Source: Granulosicoccus sp.
GTDB lineage: Bacteria > Pseudomonadota > Gammaproteobacteria > Granulosicoccales > Granulosicoccaceae
Length of the DNA stretch: 43,983 nucleotides
NCBI GenBank assembly: GCA_023301795.1
Contig: JALZVU010000262.1
Location: 1-43,983, forward strand
Direction of reading: 5' to 3'
Shown here: piece after piece, positions 34,639-43,837 of the stretch
How the letters are laid out: every line of letters begins with the position of its first letter
How positions within the stretch are numbered: position 1 is the stretch's first letter
Program-made: the position numbers and the translations under genes
The notes under the pieces: model-generated
What the model was told of the DNA's origin: nothing
The model's database searches: none
The model's input: the letters and a program-made list of their open reading frames with translations, nothing else

Positions 34639-36138
34639 ATGGAGAATGGATTGCTGAAGAAACTGAGTGGGCTGTCGCGTGCTGCGATGCACAAGGGACG
34701 TTCGCTATTGAATAAAAAGGCTGCAACTGGCCACATCCCTCAGGCCGGTAAGAAGTCTGAGGTTTTGATTGTTCCAGCCGGTGAGCATTCGGTGACGCGC
34801 AAGGCAATTGGCCGTTCAGCGCTTAAAGTCCTGGACAAACTACATGAGGCCGGTCATTCGGCGTATCTTGTGGGCGGTGGTGTTCGCGATGCTCTGGTGG
34901 GCCTTAAGCCAAAAGATTTCGACATTGCAACTGACGCTAGCCCCGAAACGATCAGATCGTTATTCAGAAACTCTCGAATCATAGGCAGACGATTCAGGCT
35001 TGTGCATGTGGTTTATGGTCGGGAAATCATTGAGGTTGCCACATTTCGTGCTGCACATAGCAAAGGCGCGGGTGGTGAAATAGGCGCTGCTGGCCGTATT
35101 GTACGTGACAATGTATTCGGCTCTATCGAAGAGGACGCCTACCGGCGTGACTTTACCGTAAATGCGCTGTACTACAACATCGCCGATGATTCTGTCGTGG
35201 ATTATGTGGGTGGGCTTGCCGATCTGGAATCGGGCACATTCAGACTCATTGGAGATCCGCTGACTCGCTGCGCCGAGGATCCTGTGCGTGTTCTTCGCGC
35301 TGTCAGACTGGCGGCCAAGCTGGAGTTTGAGATAGATCCAAAGACGCTCTCAGCGATGGAGCAGATCGCCACTGAGCTAAAATCCACGCCGCCAGCACGC
35401 CTTTTTGAAGAGGTGCTCAAGCTATTTCAGGGTGGCTACGCGCTGCGCAGTTTTCGATCAATCCGTGAGCACGATCTGTTACGTTTTTTGTTTCCACTAC
35501 TCGACAAGCGCTTGAAAGCGGGCGCCCCGGAACTGGAAGGAATGATTGATGCGGCATTGATCAACACTGACAAGCGAGTAGCGGCAGGAAAGCCCATCAC
35601 CCCAGCCTACTTGCTAGCGTTCATGCTCTGGCCAGACGTAGAAGAGTACGCCATGCTAGACAGTGAGAAAGGCATGCCTATTACTGATGCCCTGCAGCTG
35701 GCTGCGGATTCTGTACTCTCCACGCAGCTTCGCATCACCTCCATCCCACGGCGTTTTTCGGGCCCGATGAAGGAGATCTGGCAAATGCAGCCGCGCCTCG
35801 AGAGATTGCGTGGTGCTCGAGCGCTAAAACTGATGGAAGACAGGCGGTTTCGCGCGGCGTATGACTTTTTGTGTTTACGTGCAACCGTGGATGATCGTCT
35901 GAAAGAGTCCGCATCCTGGTGGACGAAAGTACAGACACTACCTGAAGAACAGAGAATTGATGCCGCAGCCAAGCGTCCTGTCGCTCTGGATATCTGGCCG
36001 TCAGATATTGGCGCAGATGTCGCTCCTGGTGAAGAGAGTGCTGCTTCCGCTACCGCAGGCGGACCTGCCAAGAAAAAACGTCGTCGCAGAAGGCGGCGCA
36101 AGCCGGCTGGTGATAAGGGCGCGACGCCTTCATCGTGA
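34639..36138 (+). CDS. pcnB: Poly(A) polymerase I
   Basis: Adds 3' poly(A) tails that mark RNA for decay. The 499-residue protein has the class II nucleotidyltransferase head AYLVGGGVRDALVGLKPKDFDIATDA with catalytic Asp93 and Asp95, then RFRLVHV and RRDFTVNALYYN. The neck is DPVRVLRAVRLAAKLEF. The C-terminus is strongly basic, with a run of arginines and KPAGDKG, as in other gammaproteobacterial PcnB rather than CCA-adding enzymes. Coupled to hslR upstream; folK follows after 69 bp, a common neighbour. Confidence 0.95.
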   Translation: MENGLLKKLSGLSRAAMHKGRSLLNKKAATGHIPQAGKKSEVLIVPAGEHSVTRKAIGRSALKVLDKLHEAGHSAYLVGGGVRDALVGLKPKDFDIATDASPETIRSLFRNSRIIGRRFRLVHVVYGREIIEVATFRAAHSKGAGGEIGAAGRIVRDNVFGSIEEDAYRRDFTVNALYYNIADDSVVDYVGGLADLESGTFRLIGDPLTRCAEDPVRVLRAVRLAAKLEFEIDPKTLSAMEQIATELKSTPPARLFEEVLKLFQGGYALRSFRSIREHDLLRFLFPLLDKRLKAGAPELEGMIDAALINTDKRVAAGKPITPAYLLAFMLWPDVEEYAMLDSEKGMPITDALQLAADSVLSTQLRITSIPRRFSGPMKEIWQMQPRLERLRGARALKLMEDRRFRAAYDFLCLRATVDDRLKESASWWTKVQTLPEEQRIDAAAKRPVALDIWPSDIGADVAPGEESAASATAGGPAKKKRRRRRRRKPAGDKGATPSS

Positions 36139-36207
36139 TCATGAGCTTGCGCGGCTCAAGAAGGGCTGCGCACAGTCGATTTATCTCTGTGACACAGGCT
36201 CTTGGTC

Positions 36208-36723
36208 ATGCCTAGAGTCTTTGTTGCGTTAGGCAGTAATCTGGGTGATAGAGAGGCCCACTTACTACAGGGAGCCTGCGACATCTGTGATGTGGCCGGA
36301 TGCTCTGATCTAGTGAGCTCCTCCATTTTCCAGACCGCCCCTATGGGTCCGCAGGATCAGCCGGACTATCTGAACAGCGTCTGTGCGTTTGAGTGTGGTT
36401 TGGAGCCCCATGTGTTGCTCGGTGAACTGCAAGCTATCGAGCTTAAGCACGGGAGGGTGAAAAACACTAAGCGCTGGAGTGCCAGGCCATTGGATCTGGA
36501 TATCCTATTGTATGGCACCAGCCAGATAGCAAGCGTTGATCTGACTATTCCGCACATTGGTATTGCGCAGCGTTCGTTCGTTTTATGGCCGTTGGCGGAA
36601 TTGGACAGTGAGCTAGATGTACCCGGACTGGGAGGGGTTCAGGCACTTATGGTCGATTGCGAGCGGTTTGGTATTCAGCGCTATCGCACAGGGCCCGGGG
36701 AGTCTGTCCAAGATGCAAAATAA
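36208..36723 (+). CDS. folK: 6-hydroxymethyl-7,8-dihydropterin pyrophosphokinase
   Basis: Transfers pyrophosphate from ATP to the pterin in folate synthesis. The 171 residues start MPRVFVALGSNLGDREAHL, with SSIFQTAPMGPQDQPDYLNSV and the metal/ATP signature KRWSARPLDLDILLYG, followed by IPHIGIAQRSFVLWPLAEL. ATG 36208 is used; TTG 36202 would add two residues. Sits between pcnB and a deoxynucleoside kinase. Confidence 0.96.
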   Translation: MPRVFVALGSNLGDREAHLLQGACDICDVAGCSDLVSSSIFQTAPMGPQDQPDYLNSVCAFECGLEPHVLLGELQAIELKHGRVKNTKRWSARPLDLDILLYGTSQIASVDLTIPHIGIAQRSFVLWPLAELDSELDVPGLGGVQALMVDCERFGIQRYRTGPGESVQDAK

Positions 36724-36747
36724 ATTTATGCAGCTAGACTGTACTAT

Positions 36748-37383
36748 ATGAAATATCAGTTCATTGCCATAGAAGGCCCAATAGGCGTCGGAAAATCAAC
36801 GCTCGCCAGACAGCTTGCCGAATCATTCAAAGCTCATTATCTGAGTGATACTCAGGGCGGTAATCCTTACTTAAGCGCATTCTACAAAGACCCGCGTGCC
36901 AGTGCATTGCACACTCAATTGCACTTTCTCGTATCGCGGCTCAAGGTGCTCACTAATCCTGCAGTTCTGAAACCGACACAGCCTATCGTTGCCGACTTTA
37001 TGCTGGACAAGGATCGCCTATTTGCCGAGCTGACACTCGATCATACTGAGTGGTGGATGTACTCGCATCTGTACGACCAACAGGTGAGAGATGTTCCGAA
37101 GCCTGATCTGGTGATTTATCTTCAGGCTCCGCTAGAGCGACTTATCGAGCGTATTGAGCGACGGGGAATTTCGCATGAGCAGCGAATCGACAGTAACTAT
37201 CTGCAGCAGCTAAGCTCGCTCTACGAGCGTTTTTTTCATAGTTATGTCGAAACACCGTTGTTAATTGTGAACACGTCTGACATTAATTTGGCGGATGATG
37301 TCCGTGAGGTGGAGAAGCTGAGTAAAATGGTGTCTGAGCTTGAAGGTGGTCGGCATTTTTTCAACCCCATGGTCGCCAGTTAA
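36748..37383 (+). CDS. Deoxynucleoside kinase (dCK/dGK family)
   Basis: Salvage enzyme phosphorylating deoxyribonucleosides, 211 residues. The P-loop is GPIGVGKST (10-18). DFMLDKDRLFAE holds the family's Asp-Arg motif, PDLVIYLQAPLERLIERIERRG forms the Walker-B-like strand and lid arginines, and SSLYERFF follows. The precise base specificity (dA, dG or dC) cannot be read from this. It follows folK by 24 bp and probably shares its transcript; folK-kinase pairs occur in several bacteria. Confidence 0.9.
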   Translation: MKYQFIAIEGPIGVGKSTLARQLAESFKAHYLSDTQGGNPYLSAFYKDPRASALHTQLHFLVSRLKVLTNPAVLKPTQPIVADFMLDKDRLFAELTLDHTEWWMYSHLYDQQVRDVPKPDLVIYLQAPLERLIERIERRGISHEQRIDSNYLQQLSSLYERFFHSYVETPLLIVNTSDINLADDVREVEKLSKMVSELEGGRHFFNPMVAS

Positions 37384-37468
37384 CGTGATGCAGTTCTATG
37401 CCGCGTGGTATTGCACTTATAGGCACATTAGGTAACACTCTGCGCACGATAAGGAAAAGTGGCAATTC

Positions 37469-38173
37469 ATGAGCGAAAAGCGAAATCTGCGTATAGCATT
37501 ACTGGAAGACAATCACGAGCAGGCCGCTCGTGTTCTGCGCTGGATTGAAAGCAACGGATACCATTGTTCCGTGTTCAATACGGCTGATGAATTCCAGCGA
37601 GGATTCCGGAAAAGCAGTTTCGATGTGGTGGTGTTGGACTGGATGCTTGAGGGCACCAGTACGGGTCTTGATGTGCTGGAATGGATCAGAAAGACGCTCA
37701 CAAGCGATATCCCGGTCATTTTTGCCACATCACGACAAGCTGAAGAAGACATCGTGACAGCGTTGCGGGCCGGTGCCGATGACTACCTTGCGAAGCCTGT
37801 CAGGCAGCATGAGTTGCTGGCGCGTCTGTATGCGCTTGCGCGTCGTGCGCAGCCCGAAACCGAGTTACTGGAATGCCCGCCTTACGTGTTCGATACTGCG
37901 AACCGTGAAGTCCGTATGAATGACGACCCGGTCAAGCTCACTGAGAAGGAATACGAGTTGGCTTTGTTTTTATTCCGTAATCGAGGGCGAGTTCTGTCGC
38001 GTCAGCATCTGCTGACCTCGGTGTGGGGCACATCTGCAGAACTGAACACCAGAACCGTGGACACTCACGCCAGCAGGTTGCGCAAAAAACTCAATTTGCT
38101 AGCGTCTGAGCGCTGGAAACTGACGTCGATCTACCAGCACGGGTACCGACTTGAGGAACATACCAGCCATTAG
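37469..38173 (+). CDS. OmpR-family response regulator
   Basis: A 234-residue two-component regulator. The receiver domain has the acidic pair at Glu13-Asp14, the phosphorylation site Asp57 in VVLDWML, and Lys109 in DDYLAKPV. A winged-helix DNA-binding domain follows from about residue 135, with KLTEKEYELALFLFRNRGRVLSRQHLL and RTVDTHASRLRKKL. The kinase gene follows 18 bp later, so it is the cognate pair. The target genes are unknown. Confidence 0.94.
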   Translation: MSEKRNLRIALLEDNHEQAARVLRWIESNGYHCSVFNTADEFQRGFRKSSFDVVVLDWMLEGTSTGLDVLEWIRKTLTSDIPVIFATSRQAEEDIVTALRAGADDYLAKPVRQHELLARLYALARRAQPETELLECPPYVFDTANREVRMNDDPVKLTEKEYELALFLFRNRGRVLSRQHLLTSVWGTSAELNTRTVDTHASRLRKKLNLLASERWKLTSIYQHGYRLEEHTSH

Positions 38174-38191
38174 CGGGCACCTCGGGTTAGT

Positions 38192-40846
38192 ATGATTCCG
38201 AAGTCTCCACGGGCAGGTGGTGCACGGCTGTACTCTGCCAGCCAAGGTCGTGGAGTTACTCTGCTTGGGCTAGTCGTTTTTTTCTGCACACTGCTGTGTT
38301 TGACTACAGTGTTGGTTTGGAGTGATGCCACCCGTAAGGTTGATCGTTTGTTGCACGATAGCTGGGTACGTCACGATGAACGTGTTGTGCCGCCAGATAT
38401 CGTCATAGCAGCCATCGATGCTGGCAGCCTCAATGAGTTAGGCCGTTGGCCCTGGCCTCGTGATATTCAGGCTCAGCTGTTTGAACGGCTGGCAGAGTAC
38501 GGCGTCAAAATAGCGGTCATCGATCTTCTCTATACAGAGGAATCAGAGCTGCGAGCCGATGATATTCGACTGGGCACCGCCATAGCCGGGTTGCCCTTGT
38601 CAGTCCTGCCAGTATTGACTGAAAAGGGTGCGGGCCAGGCATCGCTTGAATCCTTACCTGTGCCAGATATCCTGCGTCATGTGGATTCGTTGGGCCATGT
38701 GTTCTTGCCCATTGACGATGATGGTATTGTCCGCCGTGTTCACTTGAAAGCAGGTATCAATCAGGCCCACTGGCCATCATTGTCGCTTGCGGCACTTGAT
38801 TTGTTATCCCAGCGGCCGGATCCGTTGCCAGGGCTAGTAAAGCCGGACAATGAATCGGTTGGTCAATGGGAGCTCAACAATGAAGTGTTCATCCCGTTTT
38901 ATGGCTCAAATGGTTCATTTCCGCGCATCTCTGCAGTCGATATTATCCGTGGAACTGCCTCTCCAGATGCGCTGCGAGGGCGGGTTGTTTTTGTTGGCAT
39001 GACCACAACCGGGTTGGGTGATGTGGTGCCAACACCGGTATCAGCGCTTGATCAGCCTGTTCCGGGAATTGAGATTCATGCCAATGTCTTTGGTGCCTTG
39101 CGCAACGGAGATATGGTGACGAGGGTGAATCCTTATTTTTCATTGCTGGTAGCCTTCATCCTTTTGCCACAAATGCTGCTTGTCTACTCCAGAGCACCGC
39201 CAGAGTGGGGCGTTGTCAGTGCAGCTGTGGGATCGACGGTCCCTGTCATTGTCAGCTACCTTTTGTACCAGTTCGCTGATGTGTGGCTGGCACCGCTACC
39301 GGCCAGCTTGCCGGTGTTTATCAGCTACTTGTTCTGGAGTCGCCATCGATTAAAATACGTTAACCGGTTTCTGGAGAAAGAACAGCAACGCTCCGCCAAG
39401 CTTCTGCCTCAGCGTTTGATCAGTGACAATGAAGCTCTGGAGAATTTTTTCAACAGTGCCTCTCGTCACCTTCCCATCAGTGCGTGGCGGTTTTCAGTGG
39501 CGCAAGAGCAATACAGCAGCGGATCTGATTTGCCGATGTCTCTGCCCGCAGGCATTGATACGCGTTGGGTGACGAAGGACGATGTTTACGTTCGTCGTTA
39601 TCCTGCAGCTCAAGGGCTGTTAATTGAAATGCAGATCACAGATTCTACTGTGGGCGCGCAGATTACCGAGTACGTCAATTCTCTAGCCAGAGTGCGTGCC
39701 AGGGAGCACGCTAACCTGTTGACAGGCTCCATTGAACGCCTGCAAACCAATGTCGTCAATGTCAGTGAGCAGCTTGAGTGGCTGCGCAACATCAAGGTGT
39801 TTTCAGACACGATATTGGCTGCTGCGCCTGCAGGGTTTGCAGTCTGGAATGCTGCTGGGGAAAGTATTCGTGCCAACGCTTTGGTAAACCAGCTAGTGGA
39901 TGGGCTATCTAAGGAGGGGGACTTGCTCGAATTCGTTACCTGCCTGGGGCGTGATCCGGGTGCGGGGGAGGATGCTGAACATTTTCGCGATTTGATTTTG
40001 AACAAGAAACCTTGGCAAATTGTTTATCGAGAAAACGAGCGTGAGTTGATTGTCAGTATCCGGGCGGTAGGTGAGAGACTGGCCCAACGATTGATCTGTG
40101 CCACTGTAGTCGACGTTAGCGATATCCGCTCGGCGGAAAAAGCCCGTGCAGAGATGGTGGATTATCTGTCTCACGATCTGCGCTCGCCATTGATTTCGGC
40201 GCTGTATTTACTGGAAGCTGAGGCTGACCCTGCCATTGCGAATAATATTAAGCAAAGTCTTTCGATGATGGACGACCTGCTACATGTCGCGCGTGCAGAC
40301 AATCTTACCGAATCGCGTTTTGAGCCTTTACTGTTGAATGCTGTGCTTGGCAACACGCTGGATCAGTTGTTGCCACAGGCGCGCAATCAAGGCATCGCGT
40401 TTTCGATAGAAACAGAAGACGACGATTTGTGGGTGGTGGGGGACGCTACCTCTTTGGAGCGCGCGTTTACCAATATTGTGGGTAACGCCATAAAGTACTC
40501 AACAGCGGGCACCAATGTGACCATCAGCCTGAACCGATCTGCTCAGATTGCCAGACTGACGATTGACGACGAGGGTGTCGGTATAGACCCTGCCATGCTC
40601 GATCAGTTGTTTACCCGGTTCAAGCGCGCCGAAGCCACCGCCAGCTCACATAAAGGTATGGGCTTGGGTCTGGCGCTCGTAGCGCGTGTTGTCAGCCTGC
40701 ACAATGGGCATGTTCGCGCCAACAATTTACCGGTTGGCACTCGAATTACGGTTGAGCTACCCTTAGAGCAGGAAGATTCCGTGTTGCCCGATGCCGAGCT
40801 GCCTGAAGAGCTAGAGGCGCGAGTTGCCTTGCGCCAATTGCCATAA
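38192..40846 (+). CDS. CHASE2-domain sensor histidine kinase
   Basis: An 884-residue inner-membrane sensor. A first helix (22-43) leads to a periplasmic CHASE2 domain (about 50-310; DSWVRHDERVVPPDIVIAAID and GRWPWPR are characteristic). Three helices follow between 314 and 383, then a PAS-like segment around 535-645. The kinase core has His661 in YLSHDLRSPL, the N-box NIVGNAIKYS, and the G-boxes DDEGVGID and GMGLGLALV. All catalytic parts look intact. It phosphorylates the OmpR-type regulator encoded 18 bp upstream, by inference from operon order. The signal is unknown. Convergent with rpiA (11 bp apart). Confidence 0.92.
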   Translation: MIPKSPRAGGARLYSASQGRGVTLLGLVVFFCTLLCLTTVLVWSDATRKVDRLLHDSWVRHDERVVPPDIVIAAIDAGSLNELGRWPWPRDIQAQLFERLAEYGVKIAVIDLLYTEESELRADDIRLGTAIAGLPLSVLPVLTEKGAGQASLESLPVPDILRHVDSLGHVFLPIDDDGIVRRVHLKAGINQAHWPSLSLAALDLLSQRPDPLPGLVKPDNESVGQWELNNEVFIPFYGSNGSFPRISAVDIIRGTASPDALRGRVVFVGMTTTGLGDVVPTPVSALDQPVPGIEIHANVFGALRNGDMVTRVNPYFSLLVAFILLPQMLLVYSRAPPEWGVVSAAVGSTVPVIVSYLLYQFADVWLAPLPASLPVFISYLFWSRHRLKYVNRFLEKEQQRSAKLLPQRLISDNEALENFFNSASRHLPISAWRFSVAQEQYSSGSDLPMSLPAGIDTRWVTKDDVYVRRYPAAQGLLIEMQITDSTVGAQITEYVNSLARVRAREHANLLTGSIERLQTNVVNVSEQLEWLRNIKVFSDTILAAAPAGFAVWNAAGESIRANALVNQLVDGLSKEGDLLEFVTCLGRDPGAGEDAEHFRDLILNKKPWQIVYRENERELIVSIRAVGERLAQRLICATVVDVSDIRSAEKARAEMVDYLSHDLRSPLISALYLLEAEADPAIANNIKQSLSMMDDLLHVARADNLTESRFEPLLLNAVLGNTLDQLLPQARNQGIAFSIETEDDDLWVVGDATSLERAFTNIVGNAIKYSTAGTNVTISLNRSAQIARLTIDDEGVGIDPAMLDQLFTRFKRAEATASSHKGMGLGLALVARVVSLHNGHVRANNLPVGTRITVELPLEQEDSVLPDAELPEELEARVALRQLP

Positions 40847-40857
40847 GTACGGTGCTG

Positions 40858-41520
40858 CTATTTTGCTGCCGTGCGAGTGCTGGCCTCGCCGTTATCGTGT
40901 CCAATGATCAGTGTGTCGGCTGGGCGACGTGCGAATAGCCCATTGGTGACAACGCCCGGTATGGCATTGAGTTCAGCCTCCAGAGCACGGGGATCTGTGA
41001 TGTTGAATCCGTAGCAATCCACGATGACATTGCCGTTATCGGTAGGTGGTGCTTCTCGGTATTCGGGGTCGGCTCCAAGGCGTACAATTTCGCGTGACAC
41101 GAAGCTGCGTGCCATCGGTATGACCTCGATAGGCAGAGGGAATTCGCCCAGAACGTTAACCTCCTTGGTGTGATCAGCGATGCAGACGAATCGTGTGCTG
41201 GCACCGGCGACAATTTTTTCGCGTGTCAGTGCGCCACCGCCACCTTTGATCAGATTCAACTGAGGATCCACCTCGTCAGCACCATCGATGTACAGCTCCA
41301 ATTGTCCAGCCAGATTCAAGTCCATAACGCGGAAGTGGTGTTTCTCCAGCAGTTTGGCCGTCTTGACTGAGCTGGCAACGCAGCCCTCGATTCGAATCCC
41401 TGACTGCGCCAGCAATTCGATAAAGATATTAACCGTGGAACCGGATCCCACCCCCAACAGTGAGTCGTGTTCGACATGTTTGATGGCCGCAAGGGATGCC
41501 GCTTTTTTTCCGGGGTGCAT
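40858..41520 (-). CDS. rpiA: Ribose-5-phosphate isomerase A
   Basis: Interconverts ribose 5-phosphate and ribulose 5-phosphate in the pentose phosphate pathway. The 220 residues match RpiA: LGVGSGSTVNIFI (phosphate loop), YIDGADEVDPQ with catalytic Asp82, LIKGGGGALTREKIVA with Lys92 and Glu101, and PLPIEVIPMA near the middle. Divergent from ilvA with 119 bp between start codons, a pairing seen in other gammaproteobacteria. No strong ribosome site precedes the ATG; a run of C's lies there instead. Confidence 0.97.
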   Translation of the reverse strand: MHPGKKAASLAAIKHVEHDSLLGVGSGSTVNIFIELLAQSGIRIEGCVASSVKTAKLLEKHHFRVMDLNLAGQLELYIDGADEVDPQLNLIKGGGGALTREKIVAGASTRFVCIADHTKEVNVLGEFPLPIEVIPMARSFVSREIVRLGADPEYREAPPTDNGNVIVDCYGFNITDPRALEAELNAIPGVVTNGLFARRPADTLIIGHDNGEASTRTAAK

Positions 41521-41639
41521 AATTTTGGGGGGTATTCCAGGTGTGTTCTGTTAGGTCGCAAACGGTGTGTCTAGCACAAGCCGCTCAAACGGGGTACATT
41601 GTGCCACTTGAATTTACACTCTAACCCGAAGCACGTTTC

Positions 41640-43160
41640 ATGAGTCCGCTGCACGACGAGTATATCAAACGCATCCTGTCTGCCCGCGTCTACGACGTCT
41701 CGATAGAAACCCGTTTACACGAAGCGCCCTTGCTGTCCACGCGCCTGGATAACAACGTGTTGCTAAAGCGAGAGGATGAGCAAAGCATCTTCTCGTTCAA
41801 GTGCCGAGGTGCGTTCAATCGCATCCACAAGCTGATGCAAGAGCAGTCGTTGGACGGAGTGGTTGCGGCCTCGGCAGGTAATCACGCACAAGGTGTTGCG
41901 TTAGCGGCTAAAAAGCTGGGGCTTGTGGCGGTTATCGTGATGCCACAAACCACTCCTGGAATCAAGGTGGATGCGGTGCGAGGTCTGGGGGGAGAGGTGA
42001 TTTTGCATGGCGATGATTTTGACGCCGCTCTGGAATATGCGCTGACGCTGGTTGATCAGCGTGGTTATCCGTTTATCCACCCGTTTGACCATCCAGACAC
42101 CATCGCAGGTCAGGGCACGGTGGGCGTGGAGCTATGTCGTCAGCATCCGGGAGCATTGGACGTTGTGTTTGTTCCTGTGGGTGGTGGGGGCTTGGCATCA
42201 GGCGTCAGCGCCTACATGAAGTATCTGCGACCAGACGTCAGAATGGTCGGAGTAGAGCCTATTGATGCCGCATCCATGCACGATGCACTGCAGGCTGATG
42301 AGCGTATTACTCTGCCTGAAGTAGGATTGTTTGCAGACGGTGTTGCTGTCAAACAAGTAGGCGGGCACTGCTTTGAGGTGTGTCGCGAGTTTCTCGATGA
42401 GGTCATTCTGGTCAGTGTTGATGAGATGTCAGCGGCTATCAAAGATATTTTCAATGAAACCCGTACGCTGACAGAACCTGCTGGTGCCCTGGCGGTTGCG
42501 GGCATGAAGCGCTATGTGCGTGAGCGTGGAGTCACGGGGCAGACAATGATTGCGGTCAATTCTGGCGCCAATATCAACTTTGACAGGCTCCGGCATGTAG
42601 CGGAAAGAGTGGAGATTGGTGAGAGTCGTGAAGCCTTGCTGGCTGTCACCATTCCGGAGGAGCCTGGTAGTTTCCTGAGGTTCTGCAATACCTTGGGCAA
42701 ACGTGCCATCACAGAATTCAACTATCGTTTCAGCGATAACAAGCTTGCTCAGGTTTTTGCAGGTGTGCAGCTAGCCGGTGATCAGAGTGAGCGTGAAGAG
42801 CTGATTCAGACGTTGCGCTCTGATGGATACCACGTGCTGGATATGACGCATAACGATGCCGCTAAATTGCATTTACGGCACATGATTGGTGGTCACGCTG
42901 AATTACCACAGGAGCGGCTATATCGGTTCGTGTTTCCAGAACGTCCCGGAGCACTACCAACATTTCTGGCGGCTATGGGCGAACGCTGGAATATCACCTT
43001 GTTCCACTACCGTAATCATGGCGCAGCCTATGCACGTGTACTGGTGGGTATGACGCTACCCGAAGGTGAAGAGCAACAGATGCACGACTTCATTCAAGAT
43101 CTGGGTTACAAGGCTGAGGAAGAGTCTGGAAACGAGGCGTATTCGTTATTCTTGCGCTGA
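41640..43160 (+). CDS. ilvA: Threonine ammonia-lyase, biosynthetic
   Basis: First committed step of isoleucine synthesis: threonine to 2-oxobutanoate. The 506-residue length is that of the allosteric biosynthetic enzyme. The PLP lysine is Lys54 in FSFKCRGAFNRIH (Leu is usual where Cys stands here). ASAGNHAQGVALAA and the phosphate-binding PVGGGGLASGV follow. Two ACT-like regulatory domains lie in the last 175 residues (LLAVTIPEEPGSFLRFC and YRFVFPERPGALPTFL), implying isoleucine/valine control. It ends before a perfect 21-bp hairpin. Confidence 0.97.
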   Translation: MSPLHDEYIKRILSARVYDVSIETRLHEAPLLSTRLDNNVLLKREDEQSIFSFKCRGAFNRIHKLMQEQSLDGVVAASAGNHAQGVALAAKKLGLVAVIVMPQTTPGIKVDAVRGLGGEVILHGDDFDAALEYALTLVDQRGYPFIHPFDHPDTIAGQGTVGVELCRQHPGALDVVFVPVGGGGLASGVSAYMKYLRPDVRMVGVEPIDAASMHDALQADERITLPEVGLFADGVAVKQVGGHCFEVCREFLDEVILVSVDEMSAAIKDIFNETRTLTEPAGALAVAGMKRYVRERGVTGQTMIAVNSGANINFDRLRHVAERVEIGESREALLAVTIPEEPGSFLRFCNTLGKRAITEFNYRFSDNKLAQVFAGVQLAGDQSEREELIQTLRSDGYHVLDMTHNDAAKLHLRHMIGGHAELPQERLYRFVFPERPGALPTFLAAMGERWNITLFHYRNHGAAYARVLVGMTLPEGEEQQMHDFIQDLGYKAEEESGNEAYSLFLR

Positions 43161-43190
43161 GCCTTGGCCCGAGCGTTTGGTGCAGCTTGC

Positions 43191-43234
43191 AAGCTCCAGT
43201 CAGGACTATTCGTGAATAGTCCTGACTGGAGCTT
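43191..43234. terminator. Perfect 21-bp inverted repeat between ilvA and fau
   Basis: Left arm 43191-43211 and right arm 43214-43234 are exact reverse complements, around a two-base centre (GT). Key parts are CCAGTCAGGACTATTC and GAATAGTCCTGACTGG. The left arm also overlaps a 12-bp palindrome AGCTTGCAAGCT (43184-43195). Its position between two convergent genes indicates a bidirectional terminator, but neither side has a U-run. Confidence 0.65.
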
Positions 43235-43815
43235 CACTTCTGGCGTTTGATAATGCGTGATTCGGTAACCACATAATCTAGCGGCACGTCCCACTCTTGA
43301 GGATGCACTGTATCGACGCACTGCAGCTCAAAGGCTACCCCGATGAGCAATGGACGATTATCAATGCCGGCTTTGTGCTCAAAGCAGCGATCGTAGTATC
43401 CGCCGCCCATGCCCATACGATTACATAGAGGATCAAAACCGACTAACGGAACCAGGACAGCATCCAGCGCTGTACCTGCGACAAACGTGCTTTTATCGGC
43501 ATCGGGTTCTCTAATGCCGTAACGGTTTATCGTCACAGATGTGTCATTGGTGACAGGTGCAAATTGCATTTGGTAGTCAGGTAGGGCAACGGGTACGTAG
43601 TTAATTTGCCCACAGGCATCGCGCGCCGTCATCAGGACTGTCAGGTCAACTTCAGCGCCAAAAGCATAGTAAGTGGCTACATGCTGGGCGTCGGCAACCA
43701 GTGTGGTGGCTTGCGTGCAGATGCTGAAAGATTTGTTGCGCACCTGAGACTTGCTAAGCGCACTGCGGGCGGCGCGTAAGGATTTTCGCAATTCAGTGCG
43801 TTCGTTTTCACTCAT
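43234..43815 (-). CDS. fau: 5-formyltetrahydrofolate cyclo-ligase
   Basis: Also called ygfA. Converts 5-formyl-THF to 5,10-methenyl-THF with ATP. The 193 residues begin with the basic helix RTELRKSLRAARSALSKSQ. VLVPLVGFDPLCNRMGMGGGYYDR carries the nucleotide and product loop, and GVAFELQCVDTVHPQEWDVPLDYVVTES the end; all are family features. It is transcribed leftward immediately after a 6S RNA gene, the same order as ssrS-ygfA in E. coli, where they share a transcript. The stop codon touches the terminator hairpin. Confidence 0.95.
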   Translation of the reverse strand: MSENERTELRKSLRAARSALSKSQVRNKSFSICTQATTLVADAQHVATYYAFGAEVDLTVLMTARDACGQINYVPVALPDYQMQFAPVTNDTSVTINRYGIREPDADKSTFVAGTALDAVLVPLVGFDPLCNRMGMGGGYYDRCFEHKAGIDNRPLLIGVAFELQCVDTVHPQEWDVPLDYVVTESRIIKRQK

Positions 43816-43837
43816 GGCTTTTGTTCAGGCGATGAAT

